A DNA stretch of 64,000 nt. Origin: Piper betle (lineage: Eukaryota; Streptophyta; Magnoliopsida; Piperales; Piperaceae). Position 1 is the stretch's first letter. Each line of letters starts with the position of its first letter. Positions 52,708 through 64,000 of this stretch are shown piece after piece. The translations under genes were made by a program, and so were the position numbers. The DNA lies in NCBI GenBank assembly GCA_033002965.1, contig JAURVB010001820.1:1-64000 (forward strand). The letters run 5' to 3'. The notes under the pieces were generated by a model that was not told the origin of the DNA, made no database searches, and saw nothing but the letters and a program-made list of their open reading frames with translations.

Positions 52708-54508
52708 TCACCCCAATAGTGATATGGCAAGAGGAACAAGTGCCTGGGCAGCATACTCGTTCAAAGAAGCGGTAGGATGATAAGCATCCCAAAACATATG
52801 TTCAGAGCGATTCCTACACTCCAATGGCAACTCTGGTAAGCATTGAATCTGACCCCTAGATCTTCCAAGCCCACAGCAAGCTTTGTCTGTGTACTTAAAT
52901 CCTGTAGTCAATTGAAAACAAGTTTTACATGATCAGATATCGTATGTTGTTGCTTACAAATACAAACATTTGTGCAGGTCAAACAAATATGTGGCTACCA
53001 TATTGAGAAGGGTTGTTGATGATGTTCAAAGTGAAGAAATATATTTCTCCGTAGACAAAGTTAGCTCCAGGAAGGTCTCCCTTGAGTTGGGTGAGAAGTG
53101 GCTTAAGCTTCTCATTGTACTTGGCAGCCATTTCATTTGGGGGTTCAACACATTCACTTTGATTCAATGCAAACTTGCCCACCTGATTTGGAATGCAACC
53201 AAGGGCTCCGATCCCACACACCAAAAATCTCCTTCCACCCAAGTTATACAAATCCTGCAACACAGTTAGCATTCCACCACTTCTATAAATTTTATCATGT
53301 ACATAACAGAATATACATACATATATACGCAGACAAAAGCTAGACATCTATTTACCTTGAGCTGCTTACTGAATTTTGTAATGAGTAGATCAATGAATTG
53401 ATCAACAGTGTAAAGAATAGCCTTCCCTGAAGCAGGCAAGAGATAATTGGCAAGGAAATCATTGCTACCAATGCTCACAAAAAATAAGGACTTTGCAAGG
53501 AACTCTTCCCTATCATTAACACCAATCTTTGGGAGCTCAACAGTTAATTGGCTGAGTGTTTGCTGGAAATTTCTAACCTGTTCATCCATTGTGAATCGAT
53601 CTCCCTGTAAAATCAACAATAGGATCAAACATATGAACATATGAGAGAAAGGAAGAGAAATATATCTCAGAAAATGATCGTGCATCGGTTTTTTACCAAG
53701 TAACTGCCACTGTCATTGAGGATCCCAGCAGACCCAGATGCATAATTGACACCCTTCAAGATCTTTGGCCCCTTGGTGGTCTCATTGTTATATGGGGGAA
53801 TTAGGGGAAGACCCAATTGAGTTGCTACCAAAAACCATAATCTTTTAATTAACATAGTTTTCTTAGTGTAAATAATGGTAAAGATAAACACTCATAATGT
53901 TTTTATCTTACCAATTTTAGCACAAGACCTATCAATTCAGAACCTAAGCTCTGTCCAAATGAGGTTATTATGCGGGATTTATAGCTGAGGGTATATTTGG
54001 CTCAACAAGGTTAAACTCGGTTCAATTTATTTTAAATTATAAATTATAAAACTAGATACATGAATTAAAATGGTACAAAAATTTAAATTACACTGGATTT
54101 TAAGGGGCATCAGTATTATCCAATAAGACTGGCTATTTAAAATTATAATGCAAATAAATCAATTATAATTATTACATTACAATTTCAATCTTGGTCAATG
54201 GTATACCTGGAAAAAAAACCTTGCGAGATTAACATGTACTTGTTTAACAAAGATTTTGACATAGTTATACCTGCATAATCAACAGTTGTGGGTCCGTTGC
54301 AAAACCTGCCCGTCGGACCATCCGGAAAATCAATGCCGTTGGGCAAGAAGTTGGCCTTGGCCAAAGTCACTAGATTATTGTTGTTCCCGGGATCGGACAA
54401 TGAGTCCCCGAACACGAACATGGCCGGAAAACCACTGTCCGCACCCGTGCTGGCAATCACGGACATGAGCACCAAAATGGCCAAGACTGGCCAGACTGCA
54501 AGTGCCAT
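52708..54508 (-). CDS. GDSL esterase/lipase
   Basis: Intact secreted SGNH-hydrolase of the plant GDSL family, 354 residues, close to the family norm. Five exons: 54,508-54,271; 53,824-53,697; 53,604-53,356; 53,254-52,999; 52,901-52,708. All borders are GT-AG and in phase, and lengths sum to 355 codons. A signal peptide ([20 protein letters not shown]) precedes block [15 protein letters not shown] with the nucleophile Ser. Block II is in [16 protein letters not shown], block III in [13 protein letters not shown], and block V in [14 protein letters not shown] with catalytic Asp and His. GALGCIPNQ and the conserved cysteines ([14 protein letters not shown]) are present. The natural substrate cannot be deduced. 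'tatttata' lies about 65 bp upstream of the ATG on the minus strand. Confidence 0.95.
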
Positions 54509-55711
54509 AATTTGGTGTTGAGAAAACCTTCAAACAATGGCAAGTCATGGACAAGAATAAGATCAAATGTGGTATTTATAGAACCAAGGAATGGAATGAC
54601 CAGCTTGTGTATTGTTACATTCTTTTTCAAGTGAGTAGTGTTATTGAAATGTTTCTGTTAACTGCACAACTTGATTGATGGTGCTAAAGTCTGCTTGTGG
54701 ACAACTTGTTCTACTTTTCAATAATTTGTTGAGATGACTTCAGAGTTCAATTCACTTTACAAACAATAAAGTCCATGCCCAGTTGACTACTGCCCAACAG
54801 AATTATAATGCATGTATAACCGTTTGGAAATTTTTTGTACATTGCTGATTCTTTATAATTTGAATATTACCACTTAAAACAAAGATTAATAATTTTACGA
54901 TTAAAGAGAAACTGAAGTTATCATCTAGACGCTTATTTTAATCGGTGTTGGGGAAGTGGATCTTATTTAGCCAAACAACGATTATGGGTCCATTGTTAGT
55001 ATTGACGACAACCCTCTTAAATACGACTCGTCGCAAGCGAAGACGTACACACTAATAGAATACGAGCATTAGCGGAGTTAATTATGCCCAAAAAAGAAGA
55101 TCAGATTACCTTTTAAATGATCATTGACATAATGTGGTTCTTTGTTGTGCTTTGTATCATCAGATACATATGTGATGGATGAATGATTTTGTAATGAGTT
55201 TGAAATGATGAAATAAGTTATAATAACCTTTTTTTCTGTTAGTCAAAGGGCTAGTAATTAATCATAGTTTCTCAATGTCAATGCAAATGAATCAGAATCT
55301 ATTCAGCAAATGTCATACCATTCTAAGAGTTGACATTCATTCCCTTGATGAAACAACCATCTTATTAGCTTTCTTACCTTCTAGGTTTTAAACTTGTCAA
55401 TTTTGGAAGGGTTTTCTTCAGAAATGTAGGACTATGTAGCAAGTAATTGTAGCAAGATCCCGACCAAGTTGTATCTAAACTCGGTTTAACTCGGCTCATT
55501 ACCACCCCTATCACGCCAACTTTCTACTGATAATATTGCTAACATGTGCTTTGATTTGTGAAAAATATTATTCAAATAACTTTGAAAATAAAGAAATGAT
55601 CATTTTCCTCATGTCTTTTGTGTCTATGAAGAGGCATTCATTTGTACACATTTTCCCTAATGACTGTGGAATGGTTGTTTAATCTGGCAAAACATGAGCT
55701 GAAAATTGGAG
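54509..55711. other. GDSL promoter / APS2 3' spacer
   Basis: About 1.2 kb of AT-rich sequence with no recognisable exon. The right end is the probable 3' UTR of the APS2-type gene. Confidence 0.4.
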
Positions 55712-58113
55712 CTACAAAATGCTGTCATTTGGTATCAAAGCATTTCTCAGGACAATGACAATTCCATCTTTGATCACATATCCAAGATCTTCCCTACAAC
55801 CTTCTTGAACATTGTCTACATTCAAAATCTGTGCAGTTGAAAGTAAAAAGATAGATTAGGTGGTTGACGAGGTAAATATGATATGAAACACAATATAATC
55901 CCTTAACATTTATCTTGTATCAGTTCTTTAAAACAACTCTAAAAGACAGAAATTCAATTGTAAACTTAACACTACTGTTAGCTCAACCTAGGAAATATGT
56001 TGCTTTGGCTAACATTTTGAATGGATGTCCATGTTAATTACCTTAACATTTCTTCCAATCCTTGCATTCCTGTCTATTATAGCTTTCTTGATGTGAGATT
56101 GTTCTCCTATTCCAATAGGAATTTCCATGTCACTCTCATCAGGGCAATGTGGCATCATCTGTGAAAGATTTAAGGGTTTGAAATCATATGAATAAAAGAT
56201 TTAGAACAAAGGATGTTCTTAGAAACACATTACTTGATGTGTGTCAGTCCCAAAAATTATTGAGTCTTCAACCACAGCTCCATCTCCAATCCATGTCCTC
56301 ATGCCTATCACAGAACTCTTGATCTTGCATCTCTACTTTGAAGAGAACCAAGTTGCACATAAAAAGAAAAAAGAAATTTCAATTAATATATTTTTGAAGT
56401 TAAATTATCATATTTCAAGACTACGTAATTAATTTATGTTGATACCTACATCAAAATGGCAACCATCTCCAATAATGCTATCTACAATAACAGCATCTTC
56501 TATCAAAGATGGGGGAAAACACCTTGGTAGAGTGTAAAGAGCTGAATCATAGTAACTGTTGCAAATCATCTATGTTAGCTTGAAATAAGAAACCAAATAA
56601 CTCAATTACAAATGTTAAAACTACCAACTTCAATCCAGAGGTGGTTCTTTTGGTACTATCCATGTTGGCCTGGTAGAACGCTCCAATGCTGCTCATGTTG
56701 TCCCAATGACCGTCGTGAGCAAAAGAGTGAACCTGTTAGATAAAACCCTTCCGAGATTCAATGAAATGGCAGTCATCACATCTCACTTAAGCAAGTGTTC
56801 AAACTACTTAGAAATAGTTGGAACAGAAAATGATACCTTCATTCCCATAGAAATTGCACCAGATATTATTTGGCTACCAAAATGATTGGCATTGGGGAAG
56901 AACTCTGTTAAGAGATTGATTATTACATCTGTTTTGATTATGTAGATCCCCATGCTCGCCAAGTAAGCATCATCAGATAACTTTGAGCTTCCTGCCTGTC
57001 TTTTAGATAACATATCCATCAAATTACTGTAGAATATCAAATGGTTGCCATAGTAAGATTGAATATCAGTAACATATTCAATGAGTAACATCAAATTGAT
57101 ATCAGTAAAATGTAAGACAGATATTCTCTTTATTTCATAAAGCTTGAAGTCATATCCAGGATGGCAGATGAGATAGTTAACTTTGTCAACACTCCATTCT
57201 TCCCATCAAGCTTTTCTATGTATTCAGTAACTTGATTTTTGTTATTGACTTTCAAGAATTCAGATTGATGGTTTTGATTGGTTTTGGATGAGACAGCAAC
57301 AGTGATGTCTGCATTACTGTTCCTATGAGCCCGTATAAGATCTTGGTAATCCATCCTATAAAGATGGTGACCGGGAAGTATCAAGAGCTCGGTTACAGGA
57401 TGTTCCTCAAGCACCCACAAGCATCTTCTAATAGCATCTGCTGTTCCCTATAGGCAAAATGATATTGCAAGCCAAATTAGAAGAAGAAATGCCATTATCA
57501 TGGGTTTTTCGTGAAAATTTGTATTCTGATGTCATAAACCTGAAACCAGCTTTGCTCTTCAGGGCTTTGATATGCAGCTAAAACTTGAAGAAAACCTTCC
57601 TTCTCCCATCCCAAAGTAGTATATGCTCTAGAAAGATGAGAATTGAGCGAGGTTGAATTGAACTGAGTTATTGCATATATCTTGGTGATGTTACTGCTGA
57701 TGCAGTTGCTAACAACAATGTCTATAAGGCGGTAATTCGCAAGAATTGGAATGGCTCCATCTGATCTTCTTTTTGTCAATGGACACAGGCCCGATTCAGG
57801 ACCATCTCCAAAGATAATTGCTGCTACATTCTCCTAAGAATGGAAAAATAAAATGTACCATTATTTGCTTATGGGAAGATAGCTGTTTCAAAGAACAGTA
57901 TAACATATAACATTGAAGTGTTGTTTTCACCTGATTCAATGGAGAAGATATTGACATCTGAGAATCTGATACCGAGTTGTTTGATATAAAATGCTTTGTA
58001 CCCATAGTGAACTTGTCAATGGACTTGTGGTGATTGAAAACTGAGCCTAGCATTGCAAGCTTAGATGTGTGGAAGCGACAAGTGGGAATGGCAAACATCA
58101 GTCTTTTGCTCAA
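55712..58113 (-). CDS. APS2: AGPase small-subunit-like protein 2 (APS2 type), catalytic residues lost
   Basis: Paralogue of plastid glucose-1-phosphate adenylyltransferase most like Arabidopsis APS2. Exons: 58,113-57,931; 57,833-57,540; 57,447-57,182; 56,999-56,837; 56,732-56,625; 56,555-56,450; 56,332-56,234; 56,158-56,042; 55,828-55,712. The N-terminus is plausibly a plastid transit peptide. The nucleotide loop reads [16 protein letters not shown] where active enzymes have GGGxGTRLx[14 protein letters not shown] has His in place of the catalytic Asp of [50 protein letters not shown] and the left-handed beta-helix C-terminus ending IPNDSIL are conserved. Exons 5 and 6 do not join in phase (sum 1453 bases), so a one-base error or unusual splice lies near 56,555-56,625. 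The exon 3 donor (AAA|GTTAAC) was chosen for phase. Confidence 0.92.
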
Positions 58114-58999
58114 GAAGGCATGATTGTGAACTCTGTCCTACTGAAGAGTTTAAGAAGCTGAAATGGAGAAGAGTTTGCAAGAAGAGGAAGCAAAGAACAG
58201 AATCTATGGCTTTCCTCTCCTTCTTGGGGACGTCTTTAGCATGTCTTCTGGAGTCGCTTCTCTAAAATCAACTTGGTGCTTTTGTATGTTTATCTGTTTG
58301 TACAACATGCATAATATCAAGTTTCTATGATGATGCATAAAGCAGTCCACGAAAAACGTCATATGATATGAGCCAAGCATGCTCTCTACGCGAATGTATA
58401 CTCAACTTGGATATTGAAGAGGATACAATACTACATATGATTGGCTAGTTTGATTACTCTGCTTTCCGAACGTGATTAGTAGCCTTTTATTAGCTTTTGA
58501 GGAACAGCTCCTCCTCAAGCTGGGAGCAATTGGAATGAGTCAGTATCAAGACAAGTATGGTTCCATGCGATGACGTTCATTTTCTCACTATCCTTTTATT
58601 TTAGCAGACACTTTTAAGGACAGCCAACTATGCCTTTCCTTTCAAGATATGTTGAGCAAAGTGGAAAGCAGTCAACAAACACAAGATGCCCATTGATCAA
58701 CTTTGTGTGTATTACAACTTCTAATGCATAGTTCTGGGTCACAATGTCCAAAAAACAATCAACTGAATGTCTTAATCAAACATTTGCTCAACAAATTCAT
58801 AATAATTATTCGCCGTTGAAACAATAATGTTATGGCGTTTGGCACAGAGCTTGCACTTTTGACATAAGCCTCCTTGCAAACATAAATTGATAAGCAAAAC
58901 CCTCATTTCACATGCCAGATCTCGATTGATTTTAATTGACAGGAAACGAGGGAGTGCATTGAGAAAACATTATTTCTTCATCTTGTACTCTGCTTCCAG
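58114..58999. other. APS2 promoter / lumazine synthase 3' flank
   Basis: No exon was recognised. It contains the 5' flank of the APS2-type gene and, near 58.9 kb, the probable lumazine synthase 3' UTR. Confidence 0.4.
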
Positions 59000-61928
59000 T
59001 TATTGGAAATTGCCTTTGAAAAGAGAAGCCATCTCAATCTGCTTGACAACCAAACAATGCTGATATAGTTTAGGAGCCAAAACTGCAACTACGGAGAGAA
59101 TGTAAGTTTAACTATCAGCATCCTTTGATGTTTGCTTATATCAAAGAGGTATACCATATATTAAAGAGGTATACCATCTATTAGAGTTAAGCTTTAAGTA
59201 ACTTATATCAATAAATTACTGGGTGCAAGCATATCTCAGTAAATAGGCAATATTTTACTTGTCATCTTGCCAATAGTCATCAAACCCATGAAAACTTACA
59301 GCAGTTATAGCAGCCTCGGCCCCTTTGTTTCCAGCTTTGCCACCGGCACGATTTAAAGCCTACAATTTCAATGAAAAGGACATAAATCTGATGCTATATA
59401 TTATCCTTTAACAACATAAACCCATAAGTTCAGAGTCGCTTAAAAGTGAACTTATACCAACTTTCCAATTACTAAATAAATATCTTACTAGGTATTCAAG
59501 CAAACAGAGGCTACAATCAAACGAGTCTTCTTTAATTGACATATATAAGTACCTGGTCCAAGTCATCACATGTCAAGACGCCAAAAACTGTTGGAACTCC
59601 TGCAGTGTGAGGAGAAAAATTAAGTTGCCATGTATTTATCTTGCTACTGTTGTTTCCTCCTGTTCGGGATTATAACACATATTAAAAGCATTGAGGACAT
59701 CTATTTTAGTTTTGCAGGTCCAATCACCATATAGTGCTCACTTGTGTGAAGCATATTCAAGGTTCTGCAATTATATACCCTACCTCTTTCCTTTCTATTG
59801 CAATGTCTGTAACGAAACTTAAGGATTAGGAGAAACAATGAAAACTAAAGTTGAAGAAACAAAATCTCTATAATAGTTCAGCATCAATGCAGATAGGGGA
59901 AATATCATCAACAATTTTAAAAAGTTAAGCTACCAACTAACCAGAATTAAGACTAGAGGAAAGCACTCCAGATGCAGCAGAATTGGCAACAGCATCATAA
60001 TGTGTAGTATCACCTCTTATCTAATCTCAAATCCAAAGAATAGAACAAAATCAATAATAGGAAGTGAACAAAGAATTCGATGTAAAAAGTCACTTTCACA
60101 GTAAAGGCTTTTTGACATAAAATGTTTCTGCCTTTCAACCTAGATGCAGCTTCAAACCAAGCCAATTAAATAGAAACAATACAAATTTTCTGTTATTATT
60201 CATCCATCTCGGTTACGGTACAAAAGATAAGAAAATACTACACTAATTATAGATGTTTAAAATAAGTAGCTTGTCTGGTTTTCCTATTTGATAAATCTGC
60301 TTGAACAGTGGGAATGATTAGCAGTATACCATTTAGTTTAAAGCAAAGTAATTCATTGAAGTCCAATTATTTAACTTAGGCCCTTCAGCAAGAAAAGGTC
60401 ACTGGAAATCAAATTTTGACCTAGCTTTATCATTAGTAAGTGCTAACAAAGTTTCTCCTAAAATAATCAACGCTGATCTGTGTGCTGTTTCCTCATCAAT
60501 GATATGGACAATAATATGTCACCTTAAACTAATAACTTAATGTAACGTTGTAACATTTCCTTCTCCATTGATTAAAGTTTCATTACGATCATTCATTTTA
60601 TAATTTTATCACCATTCACTAACTCTCGCCAATATTTCACTAAGACTTTCTACTCCTATAGAAGATTTCCAAGTCTACAAGAAGCCAGATTTACCAAACT
60701 TAGTCTCAGAAGTCTCCTACCCACATAGGATAGCCACCCAAACTATTTCCTTTTCATTTGAGCAATTACTGAAGTGACCAGCCATTCTGAAACATTGAAA
60801 CTTACATACTAATAAATTGAAACTCCATGCTTCAAATAACAGCTTTATATATATATTTTAAAAAAAACATAAGTTAGCAGATTCAGTGGCAGCTTACCAC
60901 AGCTCCAATGCACAGCACAGCGTCATACTTTCCTGTCTTTCCAAGCTTTTGGGAGACAACAGGAATTTCAAAGCTACCCGGAACCCACCACACCTGTGGC
61001 ACAACAAAAGATTGGCTATCATGCTCGCTACAGAACGATTAGCAATAGAGAAGTCCATGGGTGTGCATAAAATCTTAATAAAGAATTCGTTAACATAAAA
61101 GCATCTGAACAAGTGGCACAAAAAACTGCTAATGGATGCGAACTAGAAATTGAAAATAAACTCAAAACAAATTACTGAATTAGAAACAAAATGAATCAGC
61201 AAAGCTGCATACCTCAACGTTTTCTTCTTTGACTGAATATCTCTTGAATGTTTCTAAAGCCCCTTCCAAGAGCAACTTGGTCACAACCTCATTAAACCGA
61301 GCAACAACCTTCCCACGTCAAAATAAAAAAAGCAAAAACAAAACGCGACAATTCAGATAACATCTAACAGATGGTTTATAAGAAATCCACCAACCAAGCT
61401 ATAAAATTTCTCACACTCCAAATCTTAACTAAAAAAACACTCTTTTCAGCAGATTAAAAACCTAAAAAGCATGCATACAAGTTACTGCTAAAACTAAAAC
61501 AGCTTTTCACAAGAAGTTTCGAATTTCACCAACTCAGAAACCCAAAAACATGCCACTTACAATAGCAAACCGCAGACCTTCTCCTTTGGAAAGCGCGCCG
61601 ACGAAATGCCGGATGCCGGCCGCCGCCAACAAGGCGGACGCCCTCCCACTCTTCCCACAAGACCAGCTCGTCGACCAACCTGACCGATTCAAGCCCGAAG
61701 AACAGCAATCAAACCACAGTCCCAACAGCTAATACACAAACAAATAGATAGCAAAGCAAAAAAAGATTCAATCTTTGACGACCAAAATCCGAACCAAGGA
61801 CCTCGTCGGCGAGAGGAGACGGGCAGGAGTGGTTTCCGGGAGGCCCCAGAGAGGAAGGAGGCGCCGGGATGTGGTTCGGAGGTGGGAGAGAGGTGGAGGA
61901 GGAGCTCGGCGGCGGGAATGGACGCCAT
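59000..61928 (-). CDS. 6,7-dimethyl-8-ribityllumazine synthase, chloroplastic
   Basis: Penultimate enzyme of riboflavin synthesis: condenses 5-amino-6-ribitylaminouracil with 3,4-dihydroxy-2-butanone 4-phosphate in plastids. Eight exons: 61,928-61,802; 61,679-61,561; 61,308-61,213; 60,993-60,898; 60,020-59,942; 59,599-59,553; 59,359-59,300; 59,038-59,000. All are GT-AG and in phase, summing to 221 codons. About 65 residues of transit peptide ([13 protein letters not shown]...) precede the mature start near [18 protein letters not shown]. Conserved blocks: [60 protein letters not shown] with the active-site His, [11 protein letters not shown], and [17 protein letters not shown]. The last exon encodes only [12 protein letters not shown]. 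The exon 2 acceptor (gtcag|GT) was chosen because it restores phase. The frame is intact, unlike several neighbours. Confidence 0.95.
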
Positions 61929-62845
61929 GAAGGACAAGAGGAGCAGCGTACACAGTTCGAAGAAAAAGCTAGTCGTTGATTCAGTAGTTTTAAATACGGT
62001 TAATGTTGTTTTTAGAGAGAGGTTATTATTGATAATAATTCTAATAATTTTAGTTAATTAGTTCTACTCCTTTGTAGAGTTACCCGGAGCGAACATTTAA
62101 GTCAATTCGTGAGGATTTAACATTCACCTCAATTTTACTTAATTCAAACTTTAATATTTAAATATTCGAATTTAAACTTGAATCCTATTCAAAACGAGTT
62201 TGCGTAAGGCAGTATTTGACTCTACTCGATTCGATAAAATAATATAAAAATATAATCTTTATATATATATATATTAATAAATTTAATTATAACTAATTAT
62301 ATTTATTTATATATAATATAATAACAAGGTATTCAAGTTAAAGACCTAAAGGTCGATAGGTTCAAGAATTTTTTGTGAGCATTAATTATCATGAAATTAA
62401 AATAAAACTTGTCTTTGGACAAAGTAAGCTAAGTTTCGTTGTTACAAGAATTTTGTAGTCTTTTTATTTTTCGATACTTTTTTGTCTTTTCGAGAATTCT
62501 TAAAATAAAATACTATTTTATTAAAAAAATCTTTTATAATATAAATTCTATTATTATCATTAAAGTTTATAACATGTTTCTTAAAGGTTTCAAATTAGGA
62601 GCCAAATGGCAAGAATATTTCTTAATTTTAATAATACATAATTATATATTTTATGTTATGTTGTTTTATATCTCTTAAATATTAAGTGCATTATATATAT
62701 GATGGGGATTTATATTTTTATTATTTTCTTCACACAAAAAAAACCTCTATATTTATTTTTTCTATTATTTTATTCTTAATTAATCACCGGCAAGATGATG
62801 TTTAAGCTGATAATACGCCGAGTTAAGTCGTCTTCGCCGGAAGCA
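61929..62845. promoter_or_regulatory. Bidirectional intergenic region, lumazine synthase / PARG
   Basis: The two start codons are about 0.92 kb apart in head-to-head orientation, so both promoters must lie here. The DNA is AT-rich and contains a dispersed repeat (62,262-62,366). No telo-box or site II motif was recognised. Confidence 0.5.
62262..62366. repeat. Dispersed (TA)n-linked repeat, copy 2
   Basis: Matches 32,683-32,830: (TA)n, 'aatttaattataactaatta', 'tatttatttatata', 'ataatataataacaa', 'aagttaaagacctaaa', 'gataggttcaag'. Confidence 0.65.
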
Positions 62846-64000
62846 ATGGCGGCGCCGGCGGCGGAGACGGCGGAGGTGGACGGCCTCCGACCAGACCTGA
62901 GCTCGATCCTCCCCTTGCTACCCCTGGTTGTGGACTCCTCGTCGTCCCTCTTCTGGCCGCCGAGGGCAGTGGAGGCGCTCCGAGCGCTCGCCCAAGGCCC
63001 CGGCGCCAGCGGCGTCCGCTCTGGCGCCGCCCTATTCGATGTCATCGTCGGCCTCCGTGACTCAGTCGGGCTCGCCGGCGAGCGGCTGCCCTGGGACGCC
63101 GCCGAGGGTTACTCCCTCTTTTTCGACGAGGTCGTTCCCTGCTCTTCAAAGATTGAATTTTTATGGTCATTCGATCGGTAATTGTGAGGTTTTTGGTGGT
63201 TTGATCGGTTTTGTTGGGTGGATTGCAAATTTGCAGTTGATTACTCGCGTTGAGGCGGGAAGTGGTTCGAAGAGACTGTTCCGGCATTGGCCAGGTTGTT
63301 GATGAGGTTGCCTTCTCTATTGGAGGGCCATTATCGAAATGCAGATCACATTTTTGGGCAAAGGTGTGGAATCGAAACCGGGCTTCGAGTTTTGGCCTCG
63401 CAAGAAATTGGCGTTGTGATTCTTAGCCAGGTGAATCTTATGTTTTAATTTTATATATACTGACAATTGAGTTATTAGTTTTTGGATGTTTGAAGAAGAA
63501 ACTAGCATTAACAATGCCATTTGTGATTAAATTTGTTCAATTTGGAAATGATGAGGACAGTTTGAGGTGCTCACTACTTGTTTTATCTTTTAGGAATTGA
63601 TTGGGGCACTACTTGCTTGCTCCCTTTTCTGTTTGTTTCCGGTTGCCAACAGAGATGCGCTCCACCTGCCGACGATTAACTTCAATTTTTTGTTTGGGTA
63701 GGTGACTTAAAGGTTTTTCTAAAGTTTAAATACATTTGCCTGATTAAGCTCTTAGATTAATGCCTTCTGGAGGATTGATCATTGCAGACAATTAAGCTGG
63801 GATGAGTTTGGAAGGAGACATAATTCTGCTTGTTAGTAGTAATAGTATCTATTACTGTTATATAGTTGAACTTTTCAGTTCATGATGGAACTAGCTTTAT
63901 ATCTTTGGAGTCTTTCTATTCAGGTCACTCTGTCGCACTCAGTGGATGAGCCAAGAACATAAAATATTGTGTCTTAAGCATTATTTCGAACGAATATGCT
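62846..64000 (+). CDS. PARG1: Poly(ADP-ribose) glycohydrolase, N-terminal part (runs off window)
   Basis: PARG hydrolyses poly(ADP-ribose) on nuclear proteins and is linked to DNA-damage and circadian phenotypes (TEJ in Arabidopsis). Exons seen: 62,846-63,130, 63,237-63,430 and 63,594-63,697. Exon 1 reads DLSSILPLLPLVVDSSSSLF then WPPRAVEALRAL and ends GYSLFFDE. Exon 2 has KWFEETVPALARLL, LEGHYRNADHIFG and GIETGLRVLASQEIGVVILS. Exon 3 has ELIGALLACSLFCLFP and HLPTINFNFLF. The PARG catalytic signature lies beyond the right edge. Exon 2 opens LITRVEA but the conserved KWFEE is one frame off; a base is missing in the GGG run at about 63,260, and exon 2 is 194 rather than 195 bases, which agrees. 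An ATG at 62,795 is in frame, but the homologous N-terminus fits 62,846. 63,698-64,000 is intron. Confidence 0.9.

Overview
This is a flowering-plant nuclear window: spliced genes with GT-AG introns, AT-rich spacers full of decayed transposable elements, and plastid-targeted products. Very GC-rich first exons (MUTYH, PARG, lumazine synthase, seryl-tRNA synthetase fragment) followed by AT-rich later exons suggest a monocot, perhaps a non-grass one; this is inference. No prokaryotic features, CRISPR arrays or rRNA genes were seen.

Layout. 1-21.5 kb is gene-poor: LTR-like repeat fragments, an 88-bp higher-order minisatellite (1.43-2.0 kb), a pseudogene of organellar seryl-tRNA synthetase (4.45-6.27 kb, minus), a long inverted-repeat element (6.6-7.4 kb), a 3-kb LTR-like block (10.9-13.9 kb), several tandem arrays and a perfect 24-bp hairpin (17.0 kb). 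21.6-25.2 kb (plus) is an ankyrin-repeat gene of the SKIP35 type. 27.65-28.03 kb (minus) is a small ARGOS/OSR membrane protein gene. 35.2-36.5 kb (minus, probably with a leader exon near 39.1 kb) is a LEA14-type gene with a two-codon last exon. 42.1-44.6 kb (minus) is a chloroplast RAP-domain gene. 46.1-51.5 kb (minus) is an adenine DNA glycosylase (MUTYH) gene with disabling lesions and an antisense LINE in one intron. 52.7-54.5 kb (minus) is an intact GDSL esterase/lipase. 55.7-58.1 kb (minus) is an APS2-type AGPase paralogue lacking catalytic residues. 59.0-61.9 kb (minus) is an intact lumazine synthase. 62.8 kb to the right edge (plus) is the start of poly(ADP-ribose) glycohydrolase, head to head with lumazine synthase.

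The genes are independent housekeeping or regulatory loci: plastid rRNA maturation (RAP), riboflavin synthesis (lumazine synthase), DNA repair and ADP-ribose turnover (MUTYH, PARG), stress protection (LEA14), organ size (ARGOS-like) and SKP1 interaction (SKIP35). From memory of the Arabidopsis map, LEA14/lumazine synthase and RAP/PARG are two near-adjacent pairs, interleaved here.

A caution runs through the window. SKIP35, RAP (twice), MUTYH, PARG and possibly APS2 each show a one-base frame break, mostly in short homopolymers, while exon sums otherwise restore a multiple of three. Uncorrected assembly indels are the simplest explanation. The in-frame stops in MUTYH and the seryl-tRNA synthetase copy are substitutions and are not explained that way. 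I found no convincing undescribed biological system; the best leads are the decaying MUTYH locus, the non-catalytic AGPase paralogue and the repeat structures.
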